Below, in pieces: positions 46,909 through 59,116 of a stretch of DNA of 64,000 nucleotides. Origin of the DNA: Bombyx mori (taxonomy: Eukaryota > Arthropoda > Insecta > Lepidoptera > Bombycidae); contig NC_085116.1 in the NCBI RefSeq assembly GCF_030269925.1, positions 13,516,001 through 13,580,000 on the forward strand, read 5' to 3'. The notes beneath the pieces were generated by a model. That model did not search any database. It was not told the origin of the DNA and saw only the letters and a list, made by a program, of their open reading frames with translations. A program made the translations under genes and the position numbers. How positions within the stretch are numbered: the first letter of the stretch is position 1; each line of letters opens with the position of its first letter.

Positions 46909-48856
46909 AATAAACCAGGTTCGATCATAAGATCCGAAGATATAAGAATAAAAGTACATTATCTCATGACCCTGAAAAACAAAATAAGATGAATTCCTAT
47001 TTCTTGTAAAAAAAACAAATTATAGTTGTATACAACAAATATAAATGTTTGCTTTAAATATGAACGCCTGGAATTTCGAAGCACACTTAGCACCGTCTAA
47101 ATTACATGAAAGCAGTTATTGGTTCATGTGTTTTCTTAAAGGCACCCATTAGAATGCATTCTGGATTAAACAGACCGCCGACTGACTACAAGTTAAAGTA
47201 ATCTGAAATTAAAATAAAAAACTGCCACTTTGACTCTGATCTTCAAAGAATAAATTGCAAACTAAAGGAGACGGAAAATCGTGGGCCAAAAATGTAATAA
47301 CTTGGAATGTAGTCTAAAAAATTTGTCATATTTTTTTATATAAGAATATAAAAAATCACCTCAATCCTCTTTCTGGGACCGGAGAAAAATGAGAAAGTTA
47401 GTTTTTGTCGGTATAACGGTGTAATCGATTTAATTAATCGATTACAGGATTATAAAAAGAAAAACATTGCACTAGGTAATTAATGCAAAGTAATTAAATG
47501 AGCGATTTATACTTGTTGTATACAAGTACGGTATACGCCGGTTTTAATTGCGATTATATACATAAATGAAGAAAAAGTATATTATTACTTAACAAAGTAA
47601 TATGATTATCAAATCGATTAAAATCGATTGTATTTTTGATGACAGCTTTGACAGTAAGCTGACATGACATTTGTTCATAGATTATACAATTATTTTTGGC
47701 GCTTGTTGGTTTTTTCTGCTCTACTCGTTTTGTATCTTCGACGCATTTTGAGTGTGTATCTATCGGGCTGTTTTTATATTTTCAACGATCACTGCTTTAT
47801 TATTACGGATTCCAACTCTGCCAGCCTTGTACGACAATTGCTTCTACACTGGACACCGAAGATCGCCCACACGTTTGACTTGAAATTGTTGCATTGGATA
47901 CTGTTGAAATTATGGATCGCTGTGTGAATTGTGGGATAGCAATTCCATATTCCATATTCCATATATCATTGATATTCATTCATAATATGACATTTAAAAG
48001 ATTATCCAATGGATATAATAAACATTTACTTATGCTTAAATAAGTTATTATTCAGCTCTTTTAAAGAGATTGTAAGATAACCTAGCTTTTACTAAATCTT
48101 TATTAACTCGGCTCTCAGATTGAGAAAACTTTTATAATTTTCAGCAAGGTACTAATAAATCTGAATCTATTAATTCATATTAGTTTCATCACGTTACATT
48201 CGGGCCCAAAAATGTATGTAATCGTTTCAGTCTCCTTTGAACTGTGAATAGAGTAGATTTTCAATTGCAAATTGTCATTCCGCAAATTTGCTAATTACAT
48301 GTACCTACGCTTAGAAAAAAATCAACTTGAGAATAACTAATTGTTTTTTTCACATACAAAAATCCATTGGGAGCTATTTATTTCTCCGACCGATATTCTA
48401 TTCGTCAAAGTTGACGTTATGTAATTACAAGTCATTAGGTACGTATCCGCAAATGCGACGGCATTAGGCTGTTGTACCTTCGGTGTATTCGAAAATATAA
48501 TCATGTGAAACTTACTAAGCTGTTTTTCGGGTTAATGGGTTTCAATGGCTATTATTGAGGGTGTAAAGAAATTTAGGCTATAACGTTATCTTTTGTCGTT
48601 TACGGGGTAACGTTTGTTTAGGCTTGAGGGAATCAACTGGTATTTTTTTGGAATGGAAGTCATTTGTTCATTTAATGTGTTGTTTGTTTGTTATGAAAAT
48701 GTTTGCTCTAAATTTTGTATTTGCATGTTGACGACGCTTCCAATGAATTAACAGATTAGTAGCACACGCCTTTAAGCTAAGAGCAGCTTATGATTTCATG
48801 GTGAAAAATGATATAAGAATCCCGGTTACCGTAATTGTTGAAAATATTCACATGCG
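46909..48856. other. Intergenic; one weak ORF
   Basis: A plus-strand ORF of 87 codons (47664-47927) is hydrophobic and unrecognised. 47575-47640 repeats ATCGATTAAAATCGATT-like palindromes. 47940-47965 has a triple ATTCCAT repeat. Nothing else. Confidence 0.3.
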
Positions 48857-49022
48857 ATCTAGCCCCTAGCATCAGCCCGTCGATTTTCTGGTCGGATCAT
48901 CTTAAAGTGTCTTGATTCTCTCTCGGTAGTATATGCATTAGAGAAAGAGCTGTTAGGCCTCCTTCGGGCGCTGTGCAGATTTTTGCAAATCCCATCCCTC
49001 CTGAGCCCGTGCTCGCCCACCT
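48857..49022 (+). repeat. LINE 3' tail, second subfamily, left part
   Basis: Plus-strand tail containing CAGCCCGTCGATTTTCTGG, AGCTGTTAGG and CAAATCCCATCCCTCCTGAG. It is interrupted at GCCCACCT by another LINE and resumes at 49141. Confidence 0.75.
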
Positions 49023-49140
49023 TTTTTTTTATTGGCCATGTAGGCAACCGACCACACCTGATGGTGAGTGGTTACCGTCGCCCATGGACTTCAGCAACGC
49101 CAGGGGCAGAGCTTAGCCGCTGTCTACAACCTATCCTACT
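49023..49140 (-). repeat. LINE 3' tail inserted into another LINE tail
   Basis: 118-bp insertion of the family at 2835-3186, minus strand, with a T-run at its left end. GCCCACCT at 49015-49022 and 49141-49148 is the 8-bp target-site duplication. Confidence 0.88.
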
Positions 49141-49200
49141 GCCCACCTATCCTATTGAAGCTAAAAAGGTCATCCAGCCACAACCAATCCTTCCATACCA
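49141..49200 (+). repeat. LINE 3' tail, second subfamily, right part
   Basis: Continues the interrupted tail: GCCCACCTATCCTATTGAAG, then AAAAAGGTCATCC, matching the ends at 53398-53650 and 61008-61235. Confidence 0.7.
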
Positions 49201-51084
49201 AATCAAATAGAAATGATCTGTTTTACATTCATTTATCGTCGGCTGAAAGACAGCCTTGCGTAAGGCCTACCCACACTTTCTTTTAATGAGCGGTTGTTCA
49301 AAACTTTTTGACCCCAATAGTATAATTTCTAAGCAATGTGTTCCCGTTCGCTTCAAACTTGAAATTCTTCAAACAATATAGATTACCTTGGATCTCCTAC
49401 GAATCTTCCTATATAATGTTTCAATCACGCAGGGAATTTCGAGACCTCTTTATTGGTCTTCGCTTCGATTTATTTGATTTACCACTATTTCATTTTGTTA
49501 TTACTTCTAATAATTACTATTGCTTATTTAGTTTTCGTCTCTATACTTAAAAATTGTGACAAATCAACACACAGATTACTTTAAAAATCATTCATTCGAA
49601 TCAGATAGAGACATATTATGTCGATGTACCTATATATTTTTAAATTAAGTCGACAACAAGAGAAAATTTTAAATTACTAAGTCTTTCAATTATTGTTGTT
49701 GTTTTCGTATGCAAATTTCTATGTACTTTATTTTATACCGATAATTCGTCGTTTAAGGTCAGTTGTTGTTAATGACAAAATTATATGAATCAAAAGATAC
49801 CGTGTGCAATCAGGGCGTTCAAAATCCATCGCTACCACTTATCACTCATCCGTCCGTAGCTCTAAATATCGTCGCCTGTTTCTCTCCCTAATACTAAATC
49901 TCCTAATTTTTATATTGTGTACTAGTTGTTGCAAGGCCTCACATTTGGGTACCAGAATTCTACTTATATCTAGCACGAACCAATACTGCATTCGGATTTC
50001 GAGGACATAAAATCCGTGAGCACATTTATGAGTTAGATCGTATGCCTGGATCACGGTATACGATCTTACCTCCGATTTTGGTTACCGTTTAAAATCATGT
50101 GGATCGAGTACGGCCAAGTTATGAAAATTTCGTTACCGCAAAAAAAAGAAAATGTCGGTTTTGAGAAATAGAGTGGCCGATGCTATTTTTATTAGAATTC
50201 GAAACTTCGAACTTAATTCTCACGAATTCAGATTTCATCTTGTAGCATCTATGAGATCTGATGAACGCTTGACACTAGATGTACTTACGGTGAGTTCGTT
50301 CGTCTGTCTATCTTAATTTAAAAAAAAAACTAAATTTCTTAATATTTCATTAAAGCCTTTCATTAGATTTTGCTACATCTATGGAAATACGTTTAACGTT
50401 TTCAATATAACTTTAAAATTTTGTAACCGAATCAACTTCTTGTTTCTTTCGCGTAAGTCATTTCGGCTTCCCGTACGGATGAAACATACGTTCTACAATT
50501 ACTAATATATAATTTTTTTAAGCCGATACGCTTGTTTTTTAATCCAGTTATTTTGGCCAAAAATGTAGCTGCCTGCTATTTTCGAAATTGACTTTTTTGA
50601 GTATTAAGATTATTTGACAAAAAAAAATTAGTTGAAATTTATATTATCTAACATAATATCCTGAATAGGAACAATTGGATAAATAATCAATTCCTTTAAT
50701 TTTAAATCAGGCTTGTTACTTAAACTCTTTCATTAGTTTTTAAACTGTTCTTATTTATTTTTCAAATATATTAAAATAAAATTGGATAAATATAAAATGT
50801 GCAGCAGGTACTTATTGCATACGTATAATTGTTTAAAATGTACCTACCTGTAGAAAATTGTAGTATAACTTTCTATGCTACAATTTAAAGAAAAAAAAAT
50901 TATATAAGTTTTGCAATATTTAATGTAGTAAAATAATATTATCAGCTATGTACTTTAAATGATTAATTTGGCTATGTAAATTGGTTATCGATTTTCTTTC
51001 TAAAAAAACAAGACGAATTCCAATTCAACAACAAAAACAATTCTAACTGTATAGAACTTTTTTCTAACCCCGAAAACTTATGAA
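49201..51084. other. Intergenic; nothing recognised
   Basis: Mostly AT-rich DNA free of recognised repeats. Several ORFs of about 70 codons have no protein-like features. Confidence 0.3.
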
Positions 51085-51330
51085 ACTTTTAGACGGCCCG
51101 TGAGCGTTGCTCCAGAAAAAGTTTCAAGTTTTCCTTTCTCACGTCTCAGTGAATGCAGAGTTGCATCTCGGGTGCGTCCGCGTGTACCGAACTTATCGCG
51201 ACAACTGCTTGCCTGAAGCCCCATCATTGTCGACGACAGCCAAGCATCTCTTCGGCGTGACAACAGCGCAAGCGCGCCCAAACTCCACCCACAAAAAGTT
51301 TTCGTACCGAAACCGTGTGGAACTGAAACT
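51085..51330 (+). promoter_or_regulatory. GC/CpG-rich island, candidate promoter or non-coding first exon
   Basis: A sharply bounded GC-rich block in AT-rich DNA, not shared with other parts of the window. It contains an arthropod initiator-like TCTCAGTGA near 51145. A GCGTCCGCG-like sequence about 28-33 nt downstream is close to a downstream promoter element. Both strands have ORFs of 67-96 codons of low plausibility. This is inference from composition. Confidence 0.25.
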
Positions 51331-51638
51331 TTGTTGTTCTTTATTGTGTAGCCTGTTGTTTTTTTTTTTTATCGAGGTCTTTGCGAAAACAGAATGATTT
51401 CGAAAAGTTATAATTAATCGGTACTAAGAGGGGATGTTTAACGGGTGCCGGAACAACAATGATTACACACTTTATGACCTTCAATTGTGAATACGTTATT
51501 TTTATTAACAGGCTTTAATTAGCTTGGTGTGTAAAAGTATGTATGTATAATATATTTTTGTACGTAACGGAATTTCTGAAGGACATTTCCACTGACTTCA
51601 AGACGTCCTTTTAACTTGATATTTTACAAACGGTGAGT

Positions 51639-51890
51639 TTTACTGGTGGTAGGACCACTTGTGAGTCCGCGCGGATAGGTACCACCGCCCCGCCTATTTC
51701 TGCCGTGAAGCAGTAATGCGTTTCGATTTGAAGGGTGGGGTAGCCGTTGTAACTATACTCAGACTTTAGAACTTGTATCTCATGGCGGGTGGCGCGTCTA
51801 CGATGTAGATGTCTATGGGCTCCAGTAACCACTTAACATCAGGTGGACTGTGAGCTCGTCCAACCATCTAAGCAATAAAAAATAAAAACG
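51639..51890 (+). repeat. Bm1 SINE, 5'-truncated
   Basis: Starts at TTACTGGTGGTAGGACC. Ends with AAGCAATAAAAAATAAAAA. Confidence 0.9.
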
Positions 51891-52589
51891 AATCAAAGGT
51901 CGATGACAATGCAATTATTTTTTAATTATAACTTCGTTTAAAAAAAAAATATCTGTACTTCAGTTTGCTATTTAAGCGTGTGTTTTTGGTTTTTAAATAA
52001 CATACATAATTACTATTCGGAATGTTTTGATTTTTCTATTATATAATTTTTAATTTTGATGTGTGTGGTGAGTTTTGTAATTTTCACAGTCTTAACAAAA
52101 TAGGTCAACATTTATTCTCATTAAAGTAGCAAACAAAAAATTTTAAAGTAAAAAAAGATATTCTAAAAATCATATCAACTAATAAAACAATATAGTTTTA
52201 AAACTTAAAACGTGCCTTAAGCTCAATTTTTCAAGCTCCAATCGGATAAAGCAATAGTTACCACTAAGTTTTATAAAGCACTGATGTGAATTGTATGGAA
52301 CTCGTTTCGAATGTTACCGAAATTAATGAATTCAACTTTAGTAATTTATCAGTTTAATGCGATCCACCGAAGCTTAGCGAGCTTATTCGTTGGATTCAAG
52401 ACACATTTGTGTGGTTTTTTGCACTAAACGACTAGATAAGCTTACTTGCTACCTGGTATTAAAACATTAAAGATTTTATGACTGTGCCACCCTTCAAACT
52501 GGATGGTACTACCTTTTTTTCATTGGATTCATTGAACAAAATGCCGAACCAACAAATCCGTCTTTACCGATCTCAAGATTCCGATGTGG
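51891..52589. other. Intergenic; nothing recognised
   Basis: AT-rich, no supported feature. Confidence 0.3.
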
Positions 52590-52810
52590 CTGAGCACTAT
52601 GCGTCCGGAGGAGTTTTGAGTTCTTTGGACACAGTGCCAGAAAGAAAGGTGACAATTCAGAAAATCTGTCATTAAAGGCAAGATATACGAAAGAAGGCCC
52701 AGAGGTAGAAATCCAATGCAGAAATCGGACTAAATATGCTCTACTCTTAACACATCAGTCAACGTTACCATCCCCACAGCCGAAGACAGGCAGGCTAAAT
52801 AATAAAGAAT
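52590..52810 (+). pseudogene. Decayed RTE-like LINE C-terminal fragment
   Basis: Across frames one can read ARKKGDNSENL, then a GKxxxKRxxxRxP-like region, then STLNxSVNxxIxTAEDRQA-like sequence. This is the same C-terminal pattern as at 5195-5410. Many frame changes show an old, dead copy. Confidence 0.5.
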
Positions 52811-52892
52811 TCGTTAGAACGCTAATACGGGGAGTTCTACTAATGAAGATGAGATTGCTCACATCTCATGACATTCAACAATAACAAAATCT

Positions 52893-53100
52893 TTTTTTTG
52901 TACTAACTATACTAACTACTAGTAGGATAACTATTAGTAGGATCGAGGGGCTATTATAGCTTCACCCAACTAGTAGGTGAGCTCACAAGAACACAGCATT
53001 TACTAACATCTTCGTTAGTAAAAACAGTGCTTCGCTGAATCTACAACCGGATTGGAACAGCGATCCACTGAGAAGATTCAGTTGGAAATTCAGTGGGCTA
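52893..53100 (-). repeat. LINE 3' tail, old copy
   Basis: Diverged tail with a local duplication of ACTAACTA/AGTAGGAT-like units near 52903-52945. The block ATCTACAACCGGATTGGAAC is recognisable. Confidence 0.65.
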
Positions 53101-53167
53101 GGTTGGTCGCGACATCTTCAGCTGTAACACTAGGAGCAGGCTTAGGGACCCCGGTAACCATACTCGT

Positions 53168-53397
53168 ATTTTTTTTTATCCTACCTAAGCTGAGAGCTTT
53201 GAAAGGCTATATCAGCGTAACCTTAACTAGTAAATGAGCTCACGGGGCTGAAACCTGACGACGTTGCTAACACAAACCCTAGCAAAAGCCGTGCTTCGCA
53301 GAATCTACCACCGGATCAGAAACGCGACCCATTGAGAAGATCCAGCGAGAAACTCAGTGGGCTGTGTCTGAGGGACGTACTCGTAGAACTCGACAAA
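53168..53397 (-). repeat. LINE 3' tail, left part, interrupted
   Basis: T-run at 53168, then TCCTACCTAAGCTGAGAGC and the 3' UTR block. It is cut near 53397 by a plus-strand LINE tail and probably resumes at 53651. Confidence 0.82.
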
Positions 53398-53650
53398 GAG
53401 TTCGACGTGTTACCTAACCTAAGCATCAGCCCGTTGAGTTTCTCGCCAGATCTTCTCAGCGGGTCGCGATTCCGATCCGGTAGTAGATTCATTCGCGTAG
53501 CAGCTGTTCTTGAGTTTTTAGGTTTTCTTCGGAGGCGCTCGGGCAGCTGTTAGCAAATCCCACCCCTCCTGGCTGAGCCTTTACTCGCCCACCTATCCTG
53601 GCAAAACTGGAAAGGCCTCCGGGCCACCAGTAATACTTCAATCATTAAAA
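53398..53650 (+). repeat. LINE 3' tail, second subfamily, inserted head-on
   Basis: Plus-strand tail from AGTTCGACGTG to ATCATTAAAAAAAGG. It includes TTTCTCGCCAGATCTTCTCA and CAAATCCCACCCCTCCTGG. Same subfamily as 48857-49200 and 61008-61235. Confidence 0.82.
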
Positions 53651-53790
53651 AAAGGTTGTTCGCATTTAAACAGCTCAGTGTCCAGTGAGCAGTGCTTGGA
53701 CTTCTTAAAAGTGCCGAGAGTGAATCGAGAGCATCCGAAAGGACATGCCTAGAGCGATGGCGTTTGTTCGTTGCAAAAATCACTATCAAG
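53651..53790 (-). pseudogene. LINE tail, right part, with end of ORF2
   Basis: Continues the minus-strand element at 53168. AGTGCTTGGACTTCTTAAAA matches the position of GGTGCTTGAAGTACCTAAAA at 1643-1662. The minus-strand reading (KRHRSRHVLSDALDSLSALL) parallels the ORF2 C-terminus encoded near 1585-1700. Confidence 0.6.
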
Positions 53791-55170
53791 ACGTCAGTTC
53801 AGCTAGTCAATTTGTCGCGAAAACTGACGAATATTGTCAAATAAAGACATCTGAGACGAGCTACTTATACCGGGCACGTACTGCTTAATTTTTTGAACAA
53901 GGTAGACGCTCCGAAAGACGCGAAAAGTCGTGATTAAGATCACAGAGGGGATAGGGAGAGCGTAAAACAGCTGTTTCGCTTGAAAATAGGTAAGATCAAG
54001 CTTGCTTTATTAGCAGTGATACGATAGTACGGAAACTCCAACTTGAGAATCGCTTAACAAAGTGAATGAAATCTCTCTGTATATACATAGCATTTTTAAC
54101 ATCGCAACTCATTGCATCTCCTGAACGACGTAATACAGAATTATAAAAAACAAAAACAAACAAATATCTTAACTACGTTTCTAAGTAAAACCTTTCGGGT
54201 TCTTAAAGCGCCCGTCAATGTATCCCGAGGAAAATAACTCCGCAGATAGAAGCCCACCGGAGGCTTCTGTATTCCAGATGTAAAACGTGAATATAAAACA
54301 ACAATCGCTCGTGAAGTTTACAGATAGGTATAAAAGCGGCAACGAGCCTCCTTCAGCTTTTGCTGAAAATATTTACAATTTTATTGTTGCTCAGGTGACA
54401 ATGAGCTTGTTAATTTTTCTTAGACATCATAATGCGACAGGCTACTTTAGGTTAACAAAAGAAGTTTTGTTTGTGTTAATAAAAATCAATGTTTGTTTGT
54501 TTCTCCTCTGTCCGTTGTGTGTCAGCATTTCAAAAAAGGTTTCTGTTTTTCATGAAATTAGCGATAAATACAGCGGTTAACCGAATTAATATTAGGAAAA
54601 TACGAATCCAAAACAACACACTAGATATGAAATAACTAATAAAACTTCTTGTTGCCTCACTCTGGACAGCGTATTCGAAAAATAGTTCAGTCATCAAAGA
54701 CTATACTCAACATATCTCATTCAAATTAATTATCGCAAGTTATTTAATATACGCACAAACAAATGCACATATACAAACAGAAGTTCGTATATAGGGTGTT
54801 CCAAATTGACTTTTCATTTTGAATAGCCCGCTATTTTATTAATCAAGCTGTGACCAATTGACAAAAACCACTAATGGGAAGACCGTGTATTAGACACACA
54901 CGACTTTATAAAATAATACATTAGGTTGATACCTTTAAAAAGAATTTTGTTTCCTTTGGCAACGTTGAGTGTTATTTTGCGATTTGGTGGTAATTGTTTT
55001 TTTAATTGCACATTTGCTTCTTAGCAAAATTGATTTTATAAAGAATGGTTGAGAATCAGCTGAGTTTTTTAACTTAATAGAAAAGAATACCTCCAGTATA
55101 AATTATTATGTCTTAGACCAAAATAAAAATTTGTAGTTTAATTTGTAGTTTAAAAACAACGAAAAACACA
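53791..55170. other. Intergenic; nothing firm
   Basis: A 97-codon plus-strand ORF (54287-54580) begins with GTG and shows no recognisable domain. A small stem (AGAAGCC ... GGCTTCT) lies at 54248-54268. Confidence 0.3.
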
Positions 55171-55366
55171 TATTTTTTTATTGCTTAGGTGTGTGGACGA
55201 GCTCACAGCCCACCTAGTGTTAAGTGGTTACTGGAGCCCATAGACATTTACAACGTAAGTGCGCCACACACCTTGAGATATAAGTTCTAAGGTCTCAGTA
55301 TAGTTCCACGGCTGCCCCGCCCTTCAAACCGAAACGCATTACTGCTTCACGGCAGAAATAGGTGGG
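55171..55366 (-). repeat. Bm1 SINE, truncated
   Basis: Tail and body to GGCAGAAATAGG, then abruptly unrelated DNA. Confidence 0.88.
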
Positions 55367-55856
55367 TAATTTGTAGTTCAAAAGCACCAAAAATACACAT
55401 AAACAGCAAACCGAAATAATTTTTTTAAATCTTTTACTCTATAAACAATTAATTAAACATTGAATTAGCTCTCCAATATATTCGGCCTCCAATATATCTT
55501 GCCTCATCCTCATAGTAGGATTCCTGGTACATTGGAAACCATTAAATAATATTATATAATTACGTTACGTAGCACTATTACGATTATATACGTTTCAATA
55601 AATACATAGTTATAGATAAAACACCCAGCAATAAAGAGCAAACAAACTTGTTCTACACAATAATGTTTGCCCAATGTGGAAATCTTACTCAAGGTCCTCG
55701 GTGATTCCGGCTAGATTAAGGAGATGAAATATTTAATTGTCGCATCCGGACACGACAAACGAAACGAAAGCGCGCCATCTAGTGGGCATGAGCCGTAACT
55801 ACTCGTCAAACGTCGGCTCAGTTCGCGTGGCGTGCTTCAGCAGAGTCGAGATGTCG

Positions 55857-56061
55857 AGTGTTAAGTGGTTACACGAGCCTATAGACATCTACAACGTAGA
55901 TTCGCCACCCACCTTGAAATATAAGTTCTAAGGTCTCAAGTATGCTGCATACAACGGCTGCCCCATCCTTCAAACCGAAACGCATTACTGCTTCACGGCA
56001 GAAACAGGCAGAGTGGTGGTACCTACCCGCGCGGACTCACAAGAGGTCCTACCACCAGTAA
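55857..56061 (-). repeat. Bm1 SINE, lacking tail
   Basis: Body from GTGTTAAGTGGTTACACGAG to CCTACCACCAGTAAAG. The T-rich end is missing, so the 3' end was deleted or recombined. Confidence 0.85.
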
Positions 56062-56096
56062 AGACCTGCCTGACTTACAATCTATGCTGACTTAGG

Positions 56097-56238
56097 ATGA
56101 GTGAAGACGTGTCGGAACTGTCATCGTTTTGTGCTGCGCAACCTCTTTGCACGATTACTATACGCTCACTGTGTCAGGAAATAGTGAAGATATCGGCCCC
56201 TTCTGCGACATTTTCAACTTTCAAACCTTACGATACAG
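56097..56238 (+). CDS. Candidate first coding exon (47 codons), speculative
   Basis: ATG at 56097 opens 47 codons plus one base up to a donor-like ACAG|GTTAAG at 56238/56239. An in-frame stop follows in the putative intron. The block is GC-richer than its flanks and starts 35 bp after a Bm1 end. The peptide starts MSEDVSELSSFCAAQPLCT and is Ser/Cys/Thr-rich, without signal peptide or recognised family. It may be a soluble N-terminus of an unknown protein, or chance. Confidence 0.25.
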
Positions 56239-56651
56239 GTTAAGACTAATACGTAATACATTCTACATTCATACTACATAATACATTCACACATAATAAA
56301 TTTTCATTTTAGAAGTAAATACAACCTAATACGAAATTGAGGTTAATGATGCATATATATGTATGTATGCTTTTATTAGTACTACGAGACTTGTCCTTGA
56401 AAAATAATAAAACATGCGGCCCCTACATATTCGACGTGAATGGAAGCGCTTTCTCTGTGCAGGAGGTAATGGTCTTTATAATGAACCCATGCAAGAATTT
56501 ATTACGTTCATTCCACGGCTGTACAAATGTTGAGATTAATTCCAGACAAACTATATGCGTATAGAATGTTTTGAATGAGCTGTTAGCTAGCTTGCTCTTT
56601 CCCTTGTTGGACAGAGTGGCTGCAGTTCTGTAGATACCCAAAAAATATGTT
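56239..56651. other. Intergenic/intronic; overlapping weak ORFs
   Basis: Opposed ORFs of about 75 codons overlap at 56337-56656. Neither shows recognisable motifs. Confidence 0.3.
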
Positions 56652-56735
56652 CTCACCCTTCAAATGGAAACGTATTACTGCTCTAAGGCAAAAATAGGCG
56701 TAGTTGTACCCGTTCGGCCTCATCAGAATATCAAT
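56652..56735 (-). repeat. Bm1-related fragment, decayed
   Basis: CACCCTTCAAATGGAAACGT and the block following it match Bm1 in minus orientation. Confidence 0.55.
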
Positions 56736-56821
56736 CAACGTACCAAACACTCACAAGTCGTATCGTTGGATGAGATTACACCGTACGTCTTTTTTATGAC
56801 ATGACGAAATTATTATAAACT

Positions 56822-56962
56822 ATTATAACTATACTGAGATCTTAGAACTTATATCTCAAGGTGGGTGGCGCATTTGCGTTGTAAATGTCTATGGGCTCCG
56901 GTAACCACTTAACACCAGGTGGGCTGTGAGCTCGTCCACCTATCTAAGCAATAAAAAAAAAA
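56822..56962 (+). repeat. Bm1 SINE, short 3' part
   Basis: Starts TTATAACTATACTGAGATCT and ends AAGCAATAAAAAAAAAA. It lies tail-out, opposite in orientation to the fragment 90 bp upstream. Confidence 0.88.
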
Positions 56963-58135
56963 CACGTTTTAACGTGGGTGGTAGCATTCAGGTTAATGGG
57001 CTCGATAATCATCCATGCAATAAAAATAATTAAGAAGCGAATAGCACTACGACTACTACAAGTCCTCCTCCTCCTACAAGTAACGAGCCCAAAATAAAAG
57101 CAAAATTCTAATAATCAAATACAGTACCTGACGATAAATGCTACACATCGACCTTTAGAACGACACAACCGGCTAATTTCGACTTCATAGAGCATACGAC
57201 GTTATAGACAGAGATAACGATGTGCAATATTTAACGCCGGGTACTGTATTATATCTAAAAATACTTATGACAATATAATTTTCATACAAAATTGGTTTTA
57301 CGACGTTGTTGTATGTAAATAAGCTGTAATATGTCCGCGGTCGCTTCTGATATGGGGTTAAACTCCGAACGTTCCGGCCGGTGTGCCGACCATTATGTTT
57401 AATATTACAATATTGAAATTCAAGTACTTAGGATAGCACAAAACCCCCTCGGCAATACGGTCAAAATTCATAATCTACACGTATTTTCACTTGGTTGGGT
57501 AGTACGGTCTCTGACTATTGTCTTTGATCGGCAACCACATCATACATCACAATAGAACACAAACAGGATTCATTAGCTATGTTTCGCTGCATTCAAAACA
57601 TCAGAAAAACAAACAGACAAAACTCAATTTTAAATGACCCTATAAAAATAGCAAACTGGGTAAATTAAAAGCTGGTGATTTAATAAGTTTACACATAATG
57701 TAATTAGTTATTTTAAGTTGTATCCTATGAATAAGTTATATTTTATATTTAAAAATGCCCATTAATTTGAACAAAGTGAATATATAATATAACTAAGTGA
57801 CTATATAAATGATTATTGTTTATTTATTTATTTATAAAAGCGCCTTCGATTATTGTCAGTAATATGTGAGCGGCGTTTTTTTTTTCAAGCAGATGGACTC
57901 TAAAGTATCGAATGCCCGTAAGGATCAATTTTCTTTAACGCAAAGTTGTAATTCAATTTATTATTTCAAGCGGTTTCCTTGCGCGATAACCCTTGAAAAG
58001 TTTGATACATCGTTCATCCAATAAACGAATAAGAGGTTGTTAGGGAAGTGTTCTCTCATATTTTTTATTTACTTAGGTCCCCTTTGACTTGCATTACATT
58101 ATCTCAATTGTACTCGGATTTAAGAACCTTTTTTA
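56963..58135. other. Intergenic; nothing recognised
   Basis: AT-rich, no supported feature. Confidence 0.3.
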
Positions 58136-58378
58136 TTAATTTATTGATCGGTAAACGAGCTCACAGCCCACCTGGTGTTAAGTGGTTAACTAAATACCGT
58201 CAGACATGAGGTCAAAATCTCAATTATAAATTATGATGAAATGACCCCACTCTTCAAACCCGGACGCACGACTGTTTCGCGGAAAAAAGGTCAAGGTACC
58301 TACATAAACATATGCAGAGTGACTAAGAAGCAGTGTAACGCTACCTACCCCTGCGGTAAGCCCTTCTACCAGTAATAA
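58136..58378 (-). repeat. Bm1-related SINE, decayed
   Basis: A good match over the tail-proximal 60 bp (CGAGCTCACAGCCCACCTGG), then increasingly diverged to CTTCTACCAGTAATA. Confidence 0.7.
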
Positions 58379-58481
58379 CCAATAATCATTGCTGGTACAC
58401 TACACAGACATTTCTAGTGCATTCTATAAAGAATCCCTTATCTCTTGAGTTGGTGCTATTCTTAACCATCACATTTTTTTT

Positions 58482-58923
58482 ATTTTTTTTTTATTGCTTA
58501 GATGGATGGACGAGCTCACAGCCCACCTGGTGTTAAGTGGTTACTGGAGCCCATAGACATCTACAACGTAAATGCGCCACCCACCTCGAGATATAAGTTC
58601 TAAGATCTCAGTATAGTTACAACGGCTACCCCACCCTTCGAACCGAAACGCATTACTGCTTCACGGCAGAAATAGGCGGGGTGGTGGTACCTACCCGTGC
58701 GGACTCCCAAGAGGTCCTACCACCAGTGATTACGCAAATTATAATTTTGCGGGTTTGATTTTTATTACACGATGTTATTCCTTCACCGTGGAAGTCAATC
58801 GTGAACATTTGTTGAGTACGTATTTCAGTAGAAAAATTGGTACCCGCCTGCGGGATTTGAACACGGTGCATCGCTACATACGAATGCACTGGACGTCTTA
58901 TCCTTTAGGCCACAACGACTTCA
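58482..58923 (-). repeat. Bm1 SINE, full length
   Basis: Complete element on the minus strand. The tRNA-like head is at 58923-58830, with the A box in GTGGCCTAAAGGATAAGACG (58911-58892) and a partly altered B box. The body and the T-run of the tail follow at lower coordinates. Bm1 is transcribed by RNA polymerase III and moved by LINE enzymes. One of four complete or nearly complete copies within 4.4 kb. Confidence 0.92.
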
Positions 58924-59116
58924 TAGACAGAAGTGTCTCTTTATTTCTTAAATTTACGCAAATCACACACACGGGTAATTTAATAAACAAGGTCTGTGGA
59001 TGAAATCTCAATTAGATTATTAACCTTGTCTTAATTACACATGTAACTTCCTTTAGAACAGGATGTCTTTATGTCGAATGTATTCCCAAAAGCATTAATG
59101 AAATGAATAGAAAATA

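Noticed and set aside
47664..47927. Hydrophobic 87-codon ORF as a membrane protein
   Set aside because: Irregular hydrophobicity, no recognised family, and AT-rich chance is likely.
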